The position numbers were made by a program, and so were the translations under genes. Under the pieces are notes generated by a model. The model did no database searches. It saw only the letters and a program-made list of their open reading frames with translations, and was not told the origin of the DNA. A stretch of DNA of 64,000 bases. Origin: Bacillota bacterium (GTDB lineage: Bacteria > Bacillota > Clostridia > Lachnospirales > Lachnospiraceae). Within the stretch, counting starts at the first letter, position 1, and every line of letters begins with the position of its first letter. Shown one piece after another: positions 26,311 to 34,807 of this stretch. The stretch is from assembly GCA_023407575.1 (NCBI GenBank), contig JAEYLX010000069.1, positions 186,001-250,000 of the forward strand, read 5' to 3'.

Positions 26311-28011
26311 ATGAATAATGGATATGATACAGATGTTATTATCATAGGAGCAGGCGGCGGAGGTGCTGTTGTTGCAAAAGAACTTAGTGAAAAAGGAGTA
26401 AAGGTACTTGTACTGGATGCTGGTCCTTGGTATGGCAATAAGCAGTGGCCAAATCCTAATGCAGAACCAGGAGGAGAAAGCAGTTCCAATTATGATGACT
26501 TAAGTATTGAATTGTTAAAAGCTAGTTTCACAGATTTGGAAGATGATATGAATAATCGTGTGTATGGAAAGTTGCGCTGGGGTCCTGCAAACACAAATCA
26601 ACCGCCCTGGGAACGTATTGGAGGGCAGGTTTGGCAGAACGCAGGTATTGGCGGAAGTACACTACATTATTATGCAAACTGTCCCAGAGCCTTTCCAGAA
26701 GCAATTGATAATATTTGGCCCATCTCTTATGAAGAACTAATCCCTTATTATGAGAAGGTAGAAAGTACACTTCCAATTAATCCTGCTCCGATTACAGCAA
26801 AAGAAGCAATGTTTTATTATGGTGCAAAAAAGGCGGGTTGGAATTACCTAGAAGAGAAGGAACTGACGGCTCCGGGATATCGAAACACACCCAATGCAAT
26901 CTATCCTGTTAATGCTAGGCTTAGTGATCCAGACTTTAATTTAAAGAATAATAATTTACCCGGTTGTACCCTAAGAGGCCATTGTGTGAATGGTTGTCAT
27001 ACAGGACCAACCGTTGATAGCGTTGCCAAAAGGTCTACAATGGTAAGTTACATACCAAGGGCGTTGCGTACCGGTAATGCAGTCGTGCGGCCAAATACCT
27101 TTGTTATCAAAGTACTCACAGAAGAAAATGAGACAGAAGGAATTCATGCTGTTGGTGTAAGAACAAGGGATACCTGGACAGGTGAGATTAACGAATTCAG
27201 AGCCCGTGTGGTGGTTATGTCGGGTGGTAGTATTGAGACCCCAAGATTATGGCTGAACTCAGAACTTCCACAGAACCCATGGGTTGGAAAAGGCTTGACC
27301 AATCATTGGTTTGATAGTCTTACAGCAATATATGATGAAAAAGCAATTATGGATGCAATTGGAGTTTCCGATATTAAACCTTATGCCGGTCAGAATTCTG
27401 CGGCGAGGTTTGATTATCCAGGGTTAGGTGTTTTGATAACAGTTGGATATAGCCCGGGATTATATGCCTCTACCTTCTATGGATCAGGAGGAGAAGGGAT
27501 TAGCAGCCAGCCCGTATCCCGTAATCTGCCTTGGGATTATGAAGGTTCCATTGTTGGAGAACAATTAAAAGCTTTTATGAAGGATTACCCTAGGTCCTTA
27601 AGTGTATATCTTTTTACTGATGATGAGGTGGATCAAAATAATTCAATAACCGTGGACCCAGAACGCAGGGATGAAAATGGTTTCCTGCCCGTGATAAGCT
27701 ATACACCGAATGAAAATGATGCAGTGAAAAGAGATCAACTTGCGGAAATTGCTGCCAATATATTTAGGGCAGCAGGTGCAAAAATGGTATTGCGTTCCAA
27801 CTGGATGCCAAATATATTTATACATATCATGAGTACAATGCGAATGGGTTATGTTACAGACACAAATTGTGAAGCAAATCAGGTGAAAAGGCTGTATATT
27901 GCAGATAATAGTGTTTTATATAATGGTATAGGCGGACCTAATCCAACACTTACAACCCAAGCACTGGCAACCCGAACCGCAGAAAAAATAATCTTGAAAT
28001 ATTTCAGTTAA
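26311..28011 (+). CDS. GMC-family FAD-dependent oxidoreductase (gluconate dehydrogenase-like large subunit)
   Basis: 566 residues from ATG 26311, which has AGAAGGG upstream. The FAD-binding Rossmann motif is VIIIGAGGGGAVVAKELSEKGVKVL (residues about 8-32, split GxGxxG), followed by the GGSTLHYYANCPRA segment of GMC enzymes. Near the C-terminus, FIHIMSTMRMG carries the expected active-site histidine and GGPNPTLTTQALATRTAE the GMC_oxred_C signature. Such enzymes oxidise sugars or alcohols and pass electrons to a cytochrome rather than to oxygen. The preceding small subunit and cytochrome b5-like protein fit this. There is no Tat signal. Substrate unknown. Confidence 0.88.
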   Translation: MNNGYDTDVIIIGAGGGGAVVAKELSEKGVKVLVLDAGPWYGNKQWPNPNAEPGGESSSNYDDLSIELLKASFTDLEDDMNNRVYGKLRWGPANTNQPPWERIGGQVWQNAGIGGSTLHYYANCPRAFPEAIDNIWPISYEELIPYYEKVESTLPINPAPITAKEAMFYYGAKKAGWNYLEEKELTAPGYRNTPNAIYPVNARLSDPDFNLKNNNLPGCTLRGHCVNGCHTGPTVDSVAKRSTMVSYIPRALRTGNAVVRPNTFVIKVLTEENETEGIHAVGVRTRDTWTGEINEFRARVVVMSGGSIETPRLWLNSELPQNPWVGKGLTNHWFDSLTAIYDEKAIMDAIGVSDIKPYAGQNSAARFDYPGLGVLITVGYSPGLYASTFYGSGGEGISSQPVSRNLPWDYEGSIVGEQLKAFMKDYPRSLSVYLFTDDEVDQNNSITVDPERRDENGFLPVISYTPNENDAVKRDQLAEIAANIFRAAGAKMVLRSNWMPNIFIHIMSTMRMGYVTDTNCEANQVKRLYIADNSVLYNGIGGPNPTLTTQALATRTAEKIILKYFS

Positions 28012-28054
28012 TCCGATATTGTAGGAGGTGCAATAACCCAAACCATCCTACGAG

Positions 28055-28099
28055 AAAAAACGAGGTATCCGTATGGAAATTGCGGATACCTCGTTTTTT
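28055..28099. terminator. Bidirectional terminator after GMC oxidoreductase
   Basis: AAAAAACGAGGTATCCG (28055-28071) is the exact reverse complement of CGGATACCTCGTTTTTT (28083-28099). A smaller hairpin GTAGGA/TCCTAC (28021-28051) precedes it. Confidence 0.93.
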
Positions 28100-28191
28100 A
28101 ATATTGTACGACTTCTCCATAAAATCTTCATATTCAACTGATATGATAGCAACAAGTGAGATGTTAGTAATCAGAAAAATAGGAGGAAACT

Positions 28192-30075
28192 ATGTCTTCA
28201 AATATAATTACAAAAACTCTATATATTACAAATATGACCTGCGTGAATTGTGAGAATATAATTGAAAACACGCTGTCAAAGACCCCGGGTGTAGTAAATG
28301 TTACCGCTAGTTATTCCCAGGGTACGGCTGTCGTTGTATTTGATGCGAATATAATCAGCCTGGAAAAAATAGAGAAAATTCTTGAAAAAGAAGATTATTA
28401 TACCCGTAAAGAAAATGTTCCAGCTAATCAAAGTAAAAGACAGACCAAAGGGGTAGACTATTCCAACATTATGGGAGTAATTCTCATTTTTTTAGCCTTG
28501 TATATGATTGCAACTCATCTCGGTTTGACCCGTATCTTTTCATCCTTTCCCATTGCAAAAGAAGGAATGGGATACGGAATGCTATTCTTAATTGGTGTTC
28601 TAACTTCCGTCCACTGTATAGCAATGTGCGGAGGAATATGTCTTTCTCAATGTGCTCCTCAAAAGGATACATCCACGAATCGATTTGCTGCATTGCGACC
28701 AAGCCTGCTTTATAATGTTGGTCGAGTAATATCTTATACAATCATAGGTGGTATCATTGGTTTTATTGGTAAAGAAGTAAGTTTCTCCGGTACCATGAAA
28801 GGTGTTGTTCAGATTCTAGCTGGAATATTTATGGTGATTATGGGACTTAATATGTTAAATATTTTCCCATGGCTACGCAAATTCAATCCTAGAATGCCTA
28901 AGATTTTTGCAAAAAGAATTTATGCAGGAAGACAAAGCAATAGCCCACTCTATATTGGATTACTAAATGGACTAATGCCCTGTGGTCCGTTACAGGCAAT
29001 GCAATTATATGCATTATCCACCAGTGATCCGATAAAAGGTGCAGTGTCTATGTTCTTATTCAGCGTTGGTACTGTTCCACTAATGTTTACCTTTGGTGCC
29101 CTTAGCTCATTTTTAACTAAGAAATTTACTTCAAAAATGATGACAGCTAGTGCAGTTTTAGTTGTATTTTTGGGAATCTTCATGTTTAATAATGGTGTCA
29201 GCGTTTCAGGATTTGATCTGCCGAATTTTACAGCAGGTAAAACAAATTCACAAAATGCAAATCAGGCTGTTATTGAGGAAGGTGTCCAAATAATAACCTC
29301 AGGATTAAGTTCTGGCAGATATGATCCAATTGTTGTCCAGAAAGGTATTCCAGTAAGATGGACCTTGCAGGCAGAACCAGGGGATTTAAATGGGTGTAAT
29401 AATAGTATTATCATACAAAAGTACGGAATTCAAAAGAAACTACAAGTTGGTGATAATGTAATAGAATTTACACCGGAGGAAAGTGGTACAGTTCCTTTTA
29501 GTTGTTGGATGGGAATGATACGGAGTAAAATAACTGTTGTGGATAGTTTGGATAGTTCAGAAAGTGGAGAAGGTAATGATAATAGCTCTGCTTCAAATAC
29601 CAATGCTGATGACAGTACTGCCATTGATGGACTGGATGATCTGAATAATTTGTTAGACGACATTCAAATTTCAACAGAACAGTTAGCAATTGCTGAACAA
29701 AACGAGGATGGAACGCAAACAGTAGAAATAAACTATACCAACGAGGGATTCTCACCAGCAGTAGTTGTTGTCCAAAAGGGAGTTGAAACAAGTTGGAATA
29801 TTAATGCTATCGATATTGATAGCAGTAAAAGTACATTAATTTTTCCGATTTACGGGGCGATTCTTGATGTAGAGGACGGAGAAAACCCTATTAATTTCAT
29901 TCCAGAGCAGGATTTTTCATTCTCCTCTTCAGATAATACAATTTATGGCTATGTTAAAGTTGTAGATGATATTAGTAACCTTGATGAAGCTTCTATAAAA
30001 AAGGAAGTCGCAGAATATCGTCCTTCAGAGGATGCCAGTCTATATGAAAACAGCGGTGGTTCCTGTTGTCAATAA
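28192..30075 (+). CDS. HMA - DsbD-like transmembrane - double cupredoxin fusion protein
   Basis: 627 residues with several modules. Residues 5-70 are a heavy-metal-associated domain with the MTCVNC metal site. About 88-345 form a six-helix DsbD_2/SafE-like domain with Cys in MCGGICLSQC. About 360-455 is a cupredoxin-like domain (HNSIIIQ replaced by NNSIIIQ, with Cys and Met in SCWMGMI). An acidic Ser/Asp/Asn linker leads to a second cupredoxin-like domain (about 500-600) without obvious copper ligands, and the protein ends GGSCCQ. Related proteins accompany copper ATPases in clostridia. It probably binds or passes copper at the membrane; the direction is not known. It has AGGAGG upstream. Confidence 0.85.
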   Translation: MSSNIITKTLYITNMTCVNCENIIENTLSKTPGVVNVTASYSQGTAVVVFDANIISLEKIEKILEKEDYYTRKENVPANQSKRQTKGVDYSNIMGVILIFLALYMIATHLGLTRIFSSFPIAKEGMGYGMLFLIGVLTSVHCIAMCGGICLSQCAPQKDTSTNRFAALRPSLLYNVGRVISYTIIGGIIGFIGKEVSFSGTMKGVVQILAGIFMVIMGLNMLNIFPWLRKFNPRMPKIFAKRIYAGRQSNSPLYIGLLNGLMPCGPLQAMQLYALSTSDPIKGAVSMFLFSVGTVPLMFTFGALSSFLTKKFTSKMMTASAVLVVFLGIFMFNNGVSVSGFDLPNFTAGKTNSQNANQAVIEEGVQIITSGLSSGRYDPIVVQKGIPVRWTLQAEPGDLNGCNNSIIIQKYGIQKKLQVGDNVIEFTPEESGTVPFSCWMGMIRSKITVVDSLDSSESGEGNDNSSASNTNADDSTAIDGLDDLNNLLDDIQISTEQLAIAEQNEDGTQTVEINYTNEGFSPAVVVVQKGVETSWNINAIDIDSSKSTLIFPIYGAILDVEDGENPINFIPEQDFSFSSSDNTIYGYVKVVDDISNLDEASIKKEVAEYRPSEDASLYENSGGSCCQ

Positions 30076-30184
30076 GATTGAAGTTGGTTATAATTTATTT
30101 GATTTATGTAGTATCAATTAGCTGTATAATTATATAGTTTTTCAGCAGTTACAACAATTTAATATACGTTAAGGGGAGAACATC

Positions 30185-30688
30185 ATGAAGAAAAAACAAG
30201 ACATGAAAAAGCTGGCTATTATTGCAGCAGGTGCAATCGTATTAGTGGCAGCAGTATATTTTATATATCCTTCTGATAAAGCAACATCTAAGAAAAGTGG
30301 TTCTGATAATATATCAGTAGCAGTTGATTCGGATATTGTTATACAGACCCAAAATGTTACGGAGCAACCAAGCTTTTATCCTGCTAAGATTAATGGTACA
30401 GATTTAGAAGTTATTGCGGTAAAAGCAACCGATGGAACGATTCGTACAGCATTTAATACCTGTCAGGTATGCTATGGTTCAGGAAAAGGATATTATGAGG
30501 TTGAAGGCAATGAATTGGTATGCCAGAACTGTGGTAATCGTTTTGGTATGGATGTGGTAGGAGAATCAAATGGTGGTTGTAATCCTGTACCAATAACCGC
30601 TGAATATAAAACGGAAGGCAATGATACTATTACAATATCAAAAGATTTTTTAACAGAGGCAACGGTAATTTTTGATAACTGGAAGTAA
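30185..30688 (+). CDS. DUF2318-family membrane-anchored protein
   Basis: 167 residues: an N-terminal membrane anchor (about 10-27) and an extracytoplasmic domain with the DUF2318 cysteine pattern CQVCYGSGKGYY (about 95-106) and CQNCGNRFGMD (about 117-127), plus a further Cys in GGCNP. These can bind a metal or iron-sulfur centre. It lies between two copper-handling genes, so a role in metal relay outside the cell is plausible but unproven. Confidence 0.85.
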   Translation: MKKKQDMKKLAIIAAGAIVLVAAVYFIYPSDKATSKKSGSDNISVAVDSDIVIQTQNVTEQPSFYPAKINGTDLEVIAVKATDGTIRTAFNTCQVCYGSGKGYYEVEGNELVCQNCGNRFGMDVVGESNGGCNPVPITAEYKTEGNDTITISKDFLTEATVIFDNWK

Positions 30689-30726
30689 TTAACAGGAAAG
30701 GAAACAAACAGAAAGGTTGATTATAG

Positions 30727-33189
30727 ATGAGTAAAGAAACGATAGTAATAAGCGGTATGACCTGTGCTGCCTGTGCCATGAGAGTGGAAAAAGCAGTTGG
30801 TAAGTTAGACGGTGTGAGAAACGCCAGTGTTAATTTTGCTACTGAAAAATTATCGGTAGAGTTTGATGAACAGTTATCCTCTATCCCAGTAATACAGGAG
30901 TCGATTGAAAGGGCTGGTTATGGTGTTGTAACTGAGAGCAATGTTAATACTGTTACAATTCCGGTTGGAGGTATGACCTGTGCTGCCTGCTCACAAAGAG
31001 TGGAGAAGGCCATTGATAAACTGGACGGTGTTACAAAAGTATCGGTTAATCTAGCTACGGAAAAGGCAACAGTAGAATATGATCCAAATGTAATAAGACT
31101 ATCAGCCATAAAGCAATGTATCGAAAATGCAGGCTATAAGGCTCTTGAAATTGATAAGAATACAGTGGATGAAGATAAACTTAGGAAGGAAAAACAGATT
31201 AGAACACTTTGGATTAAGTTTACAGTAGCAGCTGTCTTTGGACTTCCATTATTATATTTTGCAATGGTTCCCATGGTATCCTGGTGGCCATTTCCAATAC
31301 CAAAAGCTGTTAATCCAATGATATATCCTTTAAGATTTGCAATACTTCAAATCTCCTTAGTTACTCCAATAATCATTGCCGGATATAAGTTTTATACCAT
31401 TGGCTTTAAAGCATTATTTATGAGAAGTCCAAACATGGACTCCTTAGTTGCAATCGGTACCTCGGCAGCAGTTATTTATAGTATTTTTAATACCTTCCAG
31501 ATTATTAACGGTGACTTTGGTGCTGTGGATAAGCTGTATTATGAAACTGCTGGAGTTATTATTGCACTTATTTTACTTGGAAAATCCTTAGAAGCAGTAT
31601 CAAAAGGCAAAACCTCTGAAGCAATTAAAAAATTAATGGGTCTTGCACCAAAGACTGCTATTGTGATTGAGAATGATAATGAAGTAGAAGTTCCAATTGA
31701 TGAGGTTGAAATCGGCAATGTTATCTTAGTTAAGCCGGGTGAAAAGATTCCGGTAGATGGTATCGTTTTGGAAGGTAACACTTCAGTAGATGAAGCGATG
31801 CTTACCGGTGAAAGTATGCCGGTGGATAAGAAGGCTGGAGATAAGGTATTTGCTGCAAGTATTAATAAAAACGGTATGATTAAGTTTAAAGCGACAAAGG
31901 TTGGCAGTGATACTGCTTTAGCACAGATTATCAAGCTAGTTGAGGATGCACAAGGTTCCAAGGCTCCAATCGCGCAGATGGCAGATATCGTTTCTGGTTA
32001 TTTTGTTCCTATTGTATGCGGCTTGGCAACACTTGCATTTTTAGCTTGGTTTATTTCCGGTGAACCTCTATCCTTTGCAGTTACCATTTTTATTTCGGTA
32101 TTAGTTATTGCCTGCCCTTGTGCTCTGGGCCTTGCTACACCAACAGCAATCATGGTGGGTACAGGAAAAGGTGCGGAGAATGGGATTTTAATCAAAGGTG
32201 GAGAAGCCTTAGAGACAACCCATAAAATTAACACCATTGTATTTGATAAGACAGGTACTATTACAGAAGGTAAGCCTGAGGTTACAGACATTATAACAGT
32301 TCCTGGCATACAAAGAGAGCGTCTGCTTCAACTTGCTGCCTCTGGCGAAAAGGGTTCCGAGCATCCCCTTGGAGAAGCAATCGTACATGGTGCAGAGAGA
32401 GAACAGCTTGAGATTCTTAAGGTTCAGCACTTTGAGGCTATTCCAGGCCATGGTATCGAGGTTACTATCGATGAGAATCATGTGTTGATAGGAAATAAGA
32501 AATTAATGGACAGCAGGAATATTTCCCTGGCTGACCTGAAAGACAAATCAGATGTATTGGCAGCAGAAGGAAAAACTCCGATGTATGTGGCTATAGAAGG
32601 ACAATTATCCGGTATTATCGCAGTTGCTGACGTTGTAAAAGAGAGTAGTGCTAAGGCGATTAAGAAGCTTCAATCTATGGGTATCGAAGTTGCTATGATT
32701 ACTGGTGATAATCGTAAAACTGCGGAAGCAATTGCAAAACAGGTTGGTATTGACCGTGTACTTGCCGAAGTTTTACCACAGGATAAGTCCAATGAAGTTA
32801 AGAAATTGCAATCCGAGGGCAAGAAGGTATGTATGGTTGGCGACGGTATCAATGATGCTCCGGCGTTAGTGCAAGCAGATATTGGTATTGCAATTGGTTC
32901 CGGTACAGATGTAGCAATGGAATCAGCCGATATTGTTTTAATGCGTAGTGATTTAATGGATGTTCCTACAGCAATTAAGCTTAGTAAGAGTACCATCCGT
33001 AATATTAAACAGAATTTATTCTGGGCATTTGGTTATAACGTTGCTGGTATACCGATTGCAGCTGGTATTCTGCATTTATTCGGTGGACCTTTACTTAATC
33101 CAATTTTTGCAGCTGCTGCAATGGCATTTAGTTCGGTATCCGTGGTAACCAATGCATTAAGACTTAAGAATTTTAAACCTTATAAATAA
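30727..33189 (+). CDS. copA: Copper-transporting P1B-type ATPase
   Basis: 820 residues. Two N-terminal heavy-metal-associated domains (about 3-68 and 74-140), each with GMTCAAC; eight membrane helices; actuator motif TGES (about 360); intramembrane metal site CPC in VIACPCALG (about 461); phosphorylated Asp507 in DKTGT; ATP-binding region with SEHPLG; hinge GDGINDAPAL (about 704). The final helices carry YN and MAFSS motifs typical of Cu(I) pumps. It exports Cu(I) using ATP. The gene follows the DUF2318 gene closely and is probably part of an operon beginning at 28192. No CsoR or CopZ gene is seen in this window. Confidence 0.95.
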   Translation: MSKETIVISGMTCAACAMRVEKAVGKLDGVRNASVNFATEKLSVEFDEQLSSIPVIQESIERAGYGVVTESNVNTVTIPVGGMTCAACSQRVEKAIDKLDGVTKVSVNLATEKATVEYDPNVIRLSAIKQCIENAGYKALEIDKNTVDEDKLRKEKQIRTLWIKFTVAAVFGLPLLYFAMVPMVSWWPFPIPKAVNPMIYPLRFAILQISLVTPIIIAGYKFYTIGFKALFMRSPNMDSLVAIGTSAAVIYSIFNTFQIINGDFGAVDKLYYETAGVIIALILLGKSLEAVSKGKTSEAIKKLMGLAPKTAIVIENDNEVEVPIDEVEIGNVILVKPGEKIPVDGIVLEGNTSVDEAMLTGESMPVDKKAGDKVFAASINKNGMIKFKATKVGSDTALAQIIKLVEDAQGSKAPIAQMADIVSGYFVPIVCGLATLAFLAWFISGEPLSFAVTIFISVLVIACPCALGLATPTAIMVGTGKGAENGILIKGGEALETTHKINTIVFDKTGTITEGKPEVTDIITVPGIQRERLLQLAASGEKGSEHPLGEAIVHGAEREQLEILKVQHFEAIPGHGIEVTIDENHVLIGNKKLMDSRNISLADLKDKSDVLAAEGKTPMYVAIEGQLSGIIAVADVVKESSAKAIKKLQSMGIEVAMITGDNRKTAEAIAKQVGIDRVLAEVLPQDKSNEVKKLQSEGKKVCMVGDGINDAPALVQADIGIAIGSGTDVAMESADIVLMRSDLMDVPTAIKLSKSTIRNIKQNLFWAFGYNVAGIPIAAGILHLFGGPLLNPIFAAAAMAFSSVSVVTNALRLKNFKPYK

Positions 33190-33282
33190 GACAATACTCT
33201 ATAATAAATAATCAATTTAAAAATGATAGGTTTATTTGATGCAAACAGTTAACAAAATAAAATGATAAAGGATGAATAAATA

Positions 33283-33975
33283 ATGTTGAAAAAAGCACTA
33301 TTAATAACACTTTCTTTTGCAGCAATTGTAAGCTTAACAGCTTGTGGTAATAAACTGGATGTTGTCGGAGATCAGTCAATAAAATCCTTTGACCTTGTAG
33401 TTACTACCCTTGGGGACAAAGTAACAGAGGATACAGAATTTGGTGGCTATGCTTTAACTTCACCAGATGGAGCTGCTAAATTTTTATGGAGTAAGGATTA
33501 TAGCAAAACGACGAGCAATGATGTACAGTTGGTGATAGATGCGCAGCCATTCCTTGATGCAGGACTTGATGCAAGTAAATTACCGGACGGAATGTTAGTT
33601 GATGATAAAATTATTGTTGGAACAGAGTTAGGTGAGGATTCTTTAACATACAAAGGGGAGGTATCTTCTGTTAAAGCTTATGAGCAGATTGTAGATAAGT
33701 ACCGTGATAATATTAAATATCATGCTGCTCTTGATCATTATGGTGTAGCCTTATCTAATGGAAATATGTTTGAATGGGCAAAAGATATGACAACAAATGA
33801 TAAGGACATCGTATTCGTATTAAATCCTGAAGTATTTATAAGTGCAGGCGTAGATACCTCAAAAGTTGAGGGATGGGTATTCGCTAAGGTTGAAACTATG
33901 GATGATAATGGTAAGAAGATAGAAGTGGATAAATTCTTAAAGCCTTTTGATCTGGATGGTAAACCTGCAAAATAA
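33283..33975 (+). CDS. Lipoprotein of unknown function
   Basis: 230 residues with a lipoprotein signal peptide and lipobox LTAC (lipidated Cys21). The mature part looks like two copies of one domain of about 80-100 residues. Both contain a phrase like VQLVIDAQPFLDAGLDASKL (first) and IVFVLNPEVFISAGVDTSKV (second), so the protein probably arose by internal duplication. I do not recognise the family. It is 93 bp downstream of copA without a clear terminator between them. It may be a surface-exposed metal-binding or sensing protein, which is inference from position. Confidence 0.75.
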   Translation: MLKKALLITLSFAAIVSLTACGNKLDVVGDQSIKSFDLVVTTLGDKVTEDTEFGGYALTSPDGAAKFLWSKDYSKTTSNDVQLVIDAQPFLDAGLDASKLPDGMLVDDKIIVGTELGEDSLTYKGEVSSVKAYEQIVDKYRDNIKYHAALDHYGVALSNGNMFEWAKDMTTNDKDIVFVLNPEVFISAGVDTSKVEGWVFAKVETMDDNGKKIEVDKFLKPFDLDGKPAK

Positions 33976-33994
33976 TGTATAGGTTTGTTTGTAG

Positions 33995-34036
33995 AACAAT
34001 AACTCAAGTATCGTAAATGATATTTGGGTTATTGTT
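33995..34036 (+). terminator. Hairpin terminator after the lipoprotein
   Basis: AACAATAAC (33995-34003) pairs with GTTATTGTT (34028-34036), with inner CAA-TATC/GATA-TTG pairing. The U-run is short. Confidence 0.6.
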
Positions 34037-34042
34037 AATTCA

Positions 34043-34069
34043 TGACAAATGAAACGACTTGTCGATTCA
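34043..34069 (+). repeat. Dispersed 27-bp repeat, copy 2
   Basis: It differs from the copy at 3493 at only three positions. It lies between the terminator at 33995 and the response-regulator gene, again in a likely promoter or leader region. Confidence 0.65.
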
Positions 34070-34108
34070 CTTGTATGTGAACTATAATAGAGAAAATTGG
34101 AGGTGGTT

Positions 34109-34807
34109 ATGATCAACGCAAAAAAAATACTGGTTGTTGAAGATGAAGCAAAAATTGTAGAAGTTATAAAATCCTTTTTAGAAAGCAAAGGCTTTATTGT
34201 CCTGACAGCATTGAATGGCAGAAAAGCACTTGAGGTATTTGCCAGGGAAAATGTATCCTTGGTGCTACTTGATCTAATGCTTCCAGAACTGTCAGGGGAA
34301 GAGGTTTGTAAGACCATTCGCAAGCAATCCCATGTTCCGATTATAATGCTTACAGCCAAGGCAGATGAGGGAGATTTGCTGAACGGTTTAGGGATTGGTG
34401 CAGATGATTATATTACAAAGCCATTTAGTTTAAAAGCTTTAAATGCTAGGATAGAAGCAGTTATGAGAAGAGCAAATGCTGATATGATGCCAGTACTTAC
34501 GAGATGTTCTTTTAACAGTGGAGATCTGGTCGTAGACTTTGACAGCTATATGGTTATGAAAGCTTCACAAGAAGTTAAGCTGACTCCGAATGAATATAAA
34601 ATATTAGCAACATTAATTAAACATCCCACTAAAGTTTTTACCAGGGAAGAACTAATCACCATCGCCTTTGGTGATGATTTTGAAGGCTATGACAGGACGA
34701 TAGACAGTCATGTGAAAAATCTTAGGCAAAAGATTGAAAGTGATCCTAAAAACCCGGTTTATGTTAAAACCATCCATGGTGTGGGGTATAAGTTTGGAGG
34801 TGAGTAA
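34109..34807 (+). CDS. OmpR-family response regulator
   Basis: 232 residues: a receiver domain (about 4-118) with the acidic pocket EDE, phospho-acceptor Asp55 in LLDLMLP and Lys in ITKPFS, then a winged-helix DNA-binding domain (about 135-231) ending in the typical VKTIHGVGYKF. ATG 34109 is preceded by GGAGG (34099-34103); the TTG at 34097 overlaps that site. The histidine kinase gene begins directly after its stop codon. It sits behind the copper locus and may control it; this is inference. Confidence 0.93.
   Translation: MINAKKILVVEDEAKIVEVIKSFLESKGFIVLTALNGRKALEVFARENVSLVLLDLMLPELSGEEVCKTIRKQSHVPIIMLTAKADEGDLLNGLGIGADDYITKPFSLKALNARIEAVMRRANADMMPVLTRCSFNSGDLVVDFDSYMVMKASQEVKLTPNEYKILATLIKHPTKVFTREELITIAFGDDFEGYDRTIDSHVKNLRQKIESDPKNPVYVKTIHGVGYKFGGE

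Noticed and set aside
31539..32996. Several minus-strand open frames inside copA
   Set aside because: They are antisense shadows of a clear P-type ATPase with all its motifs.
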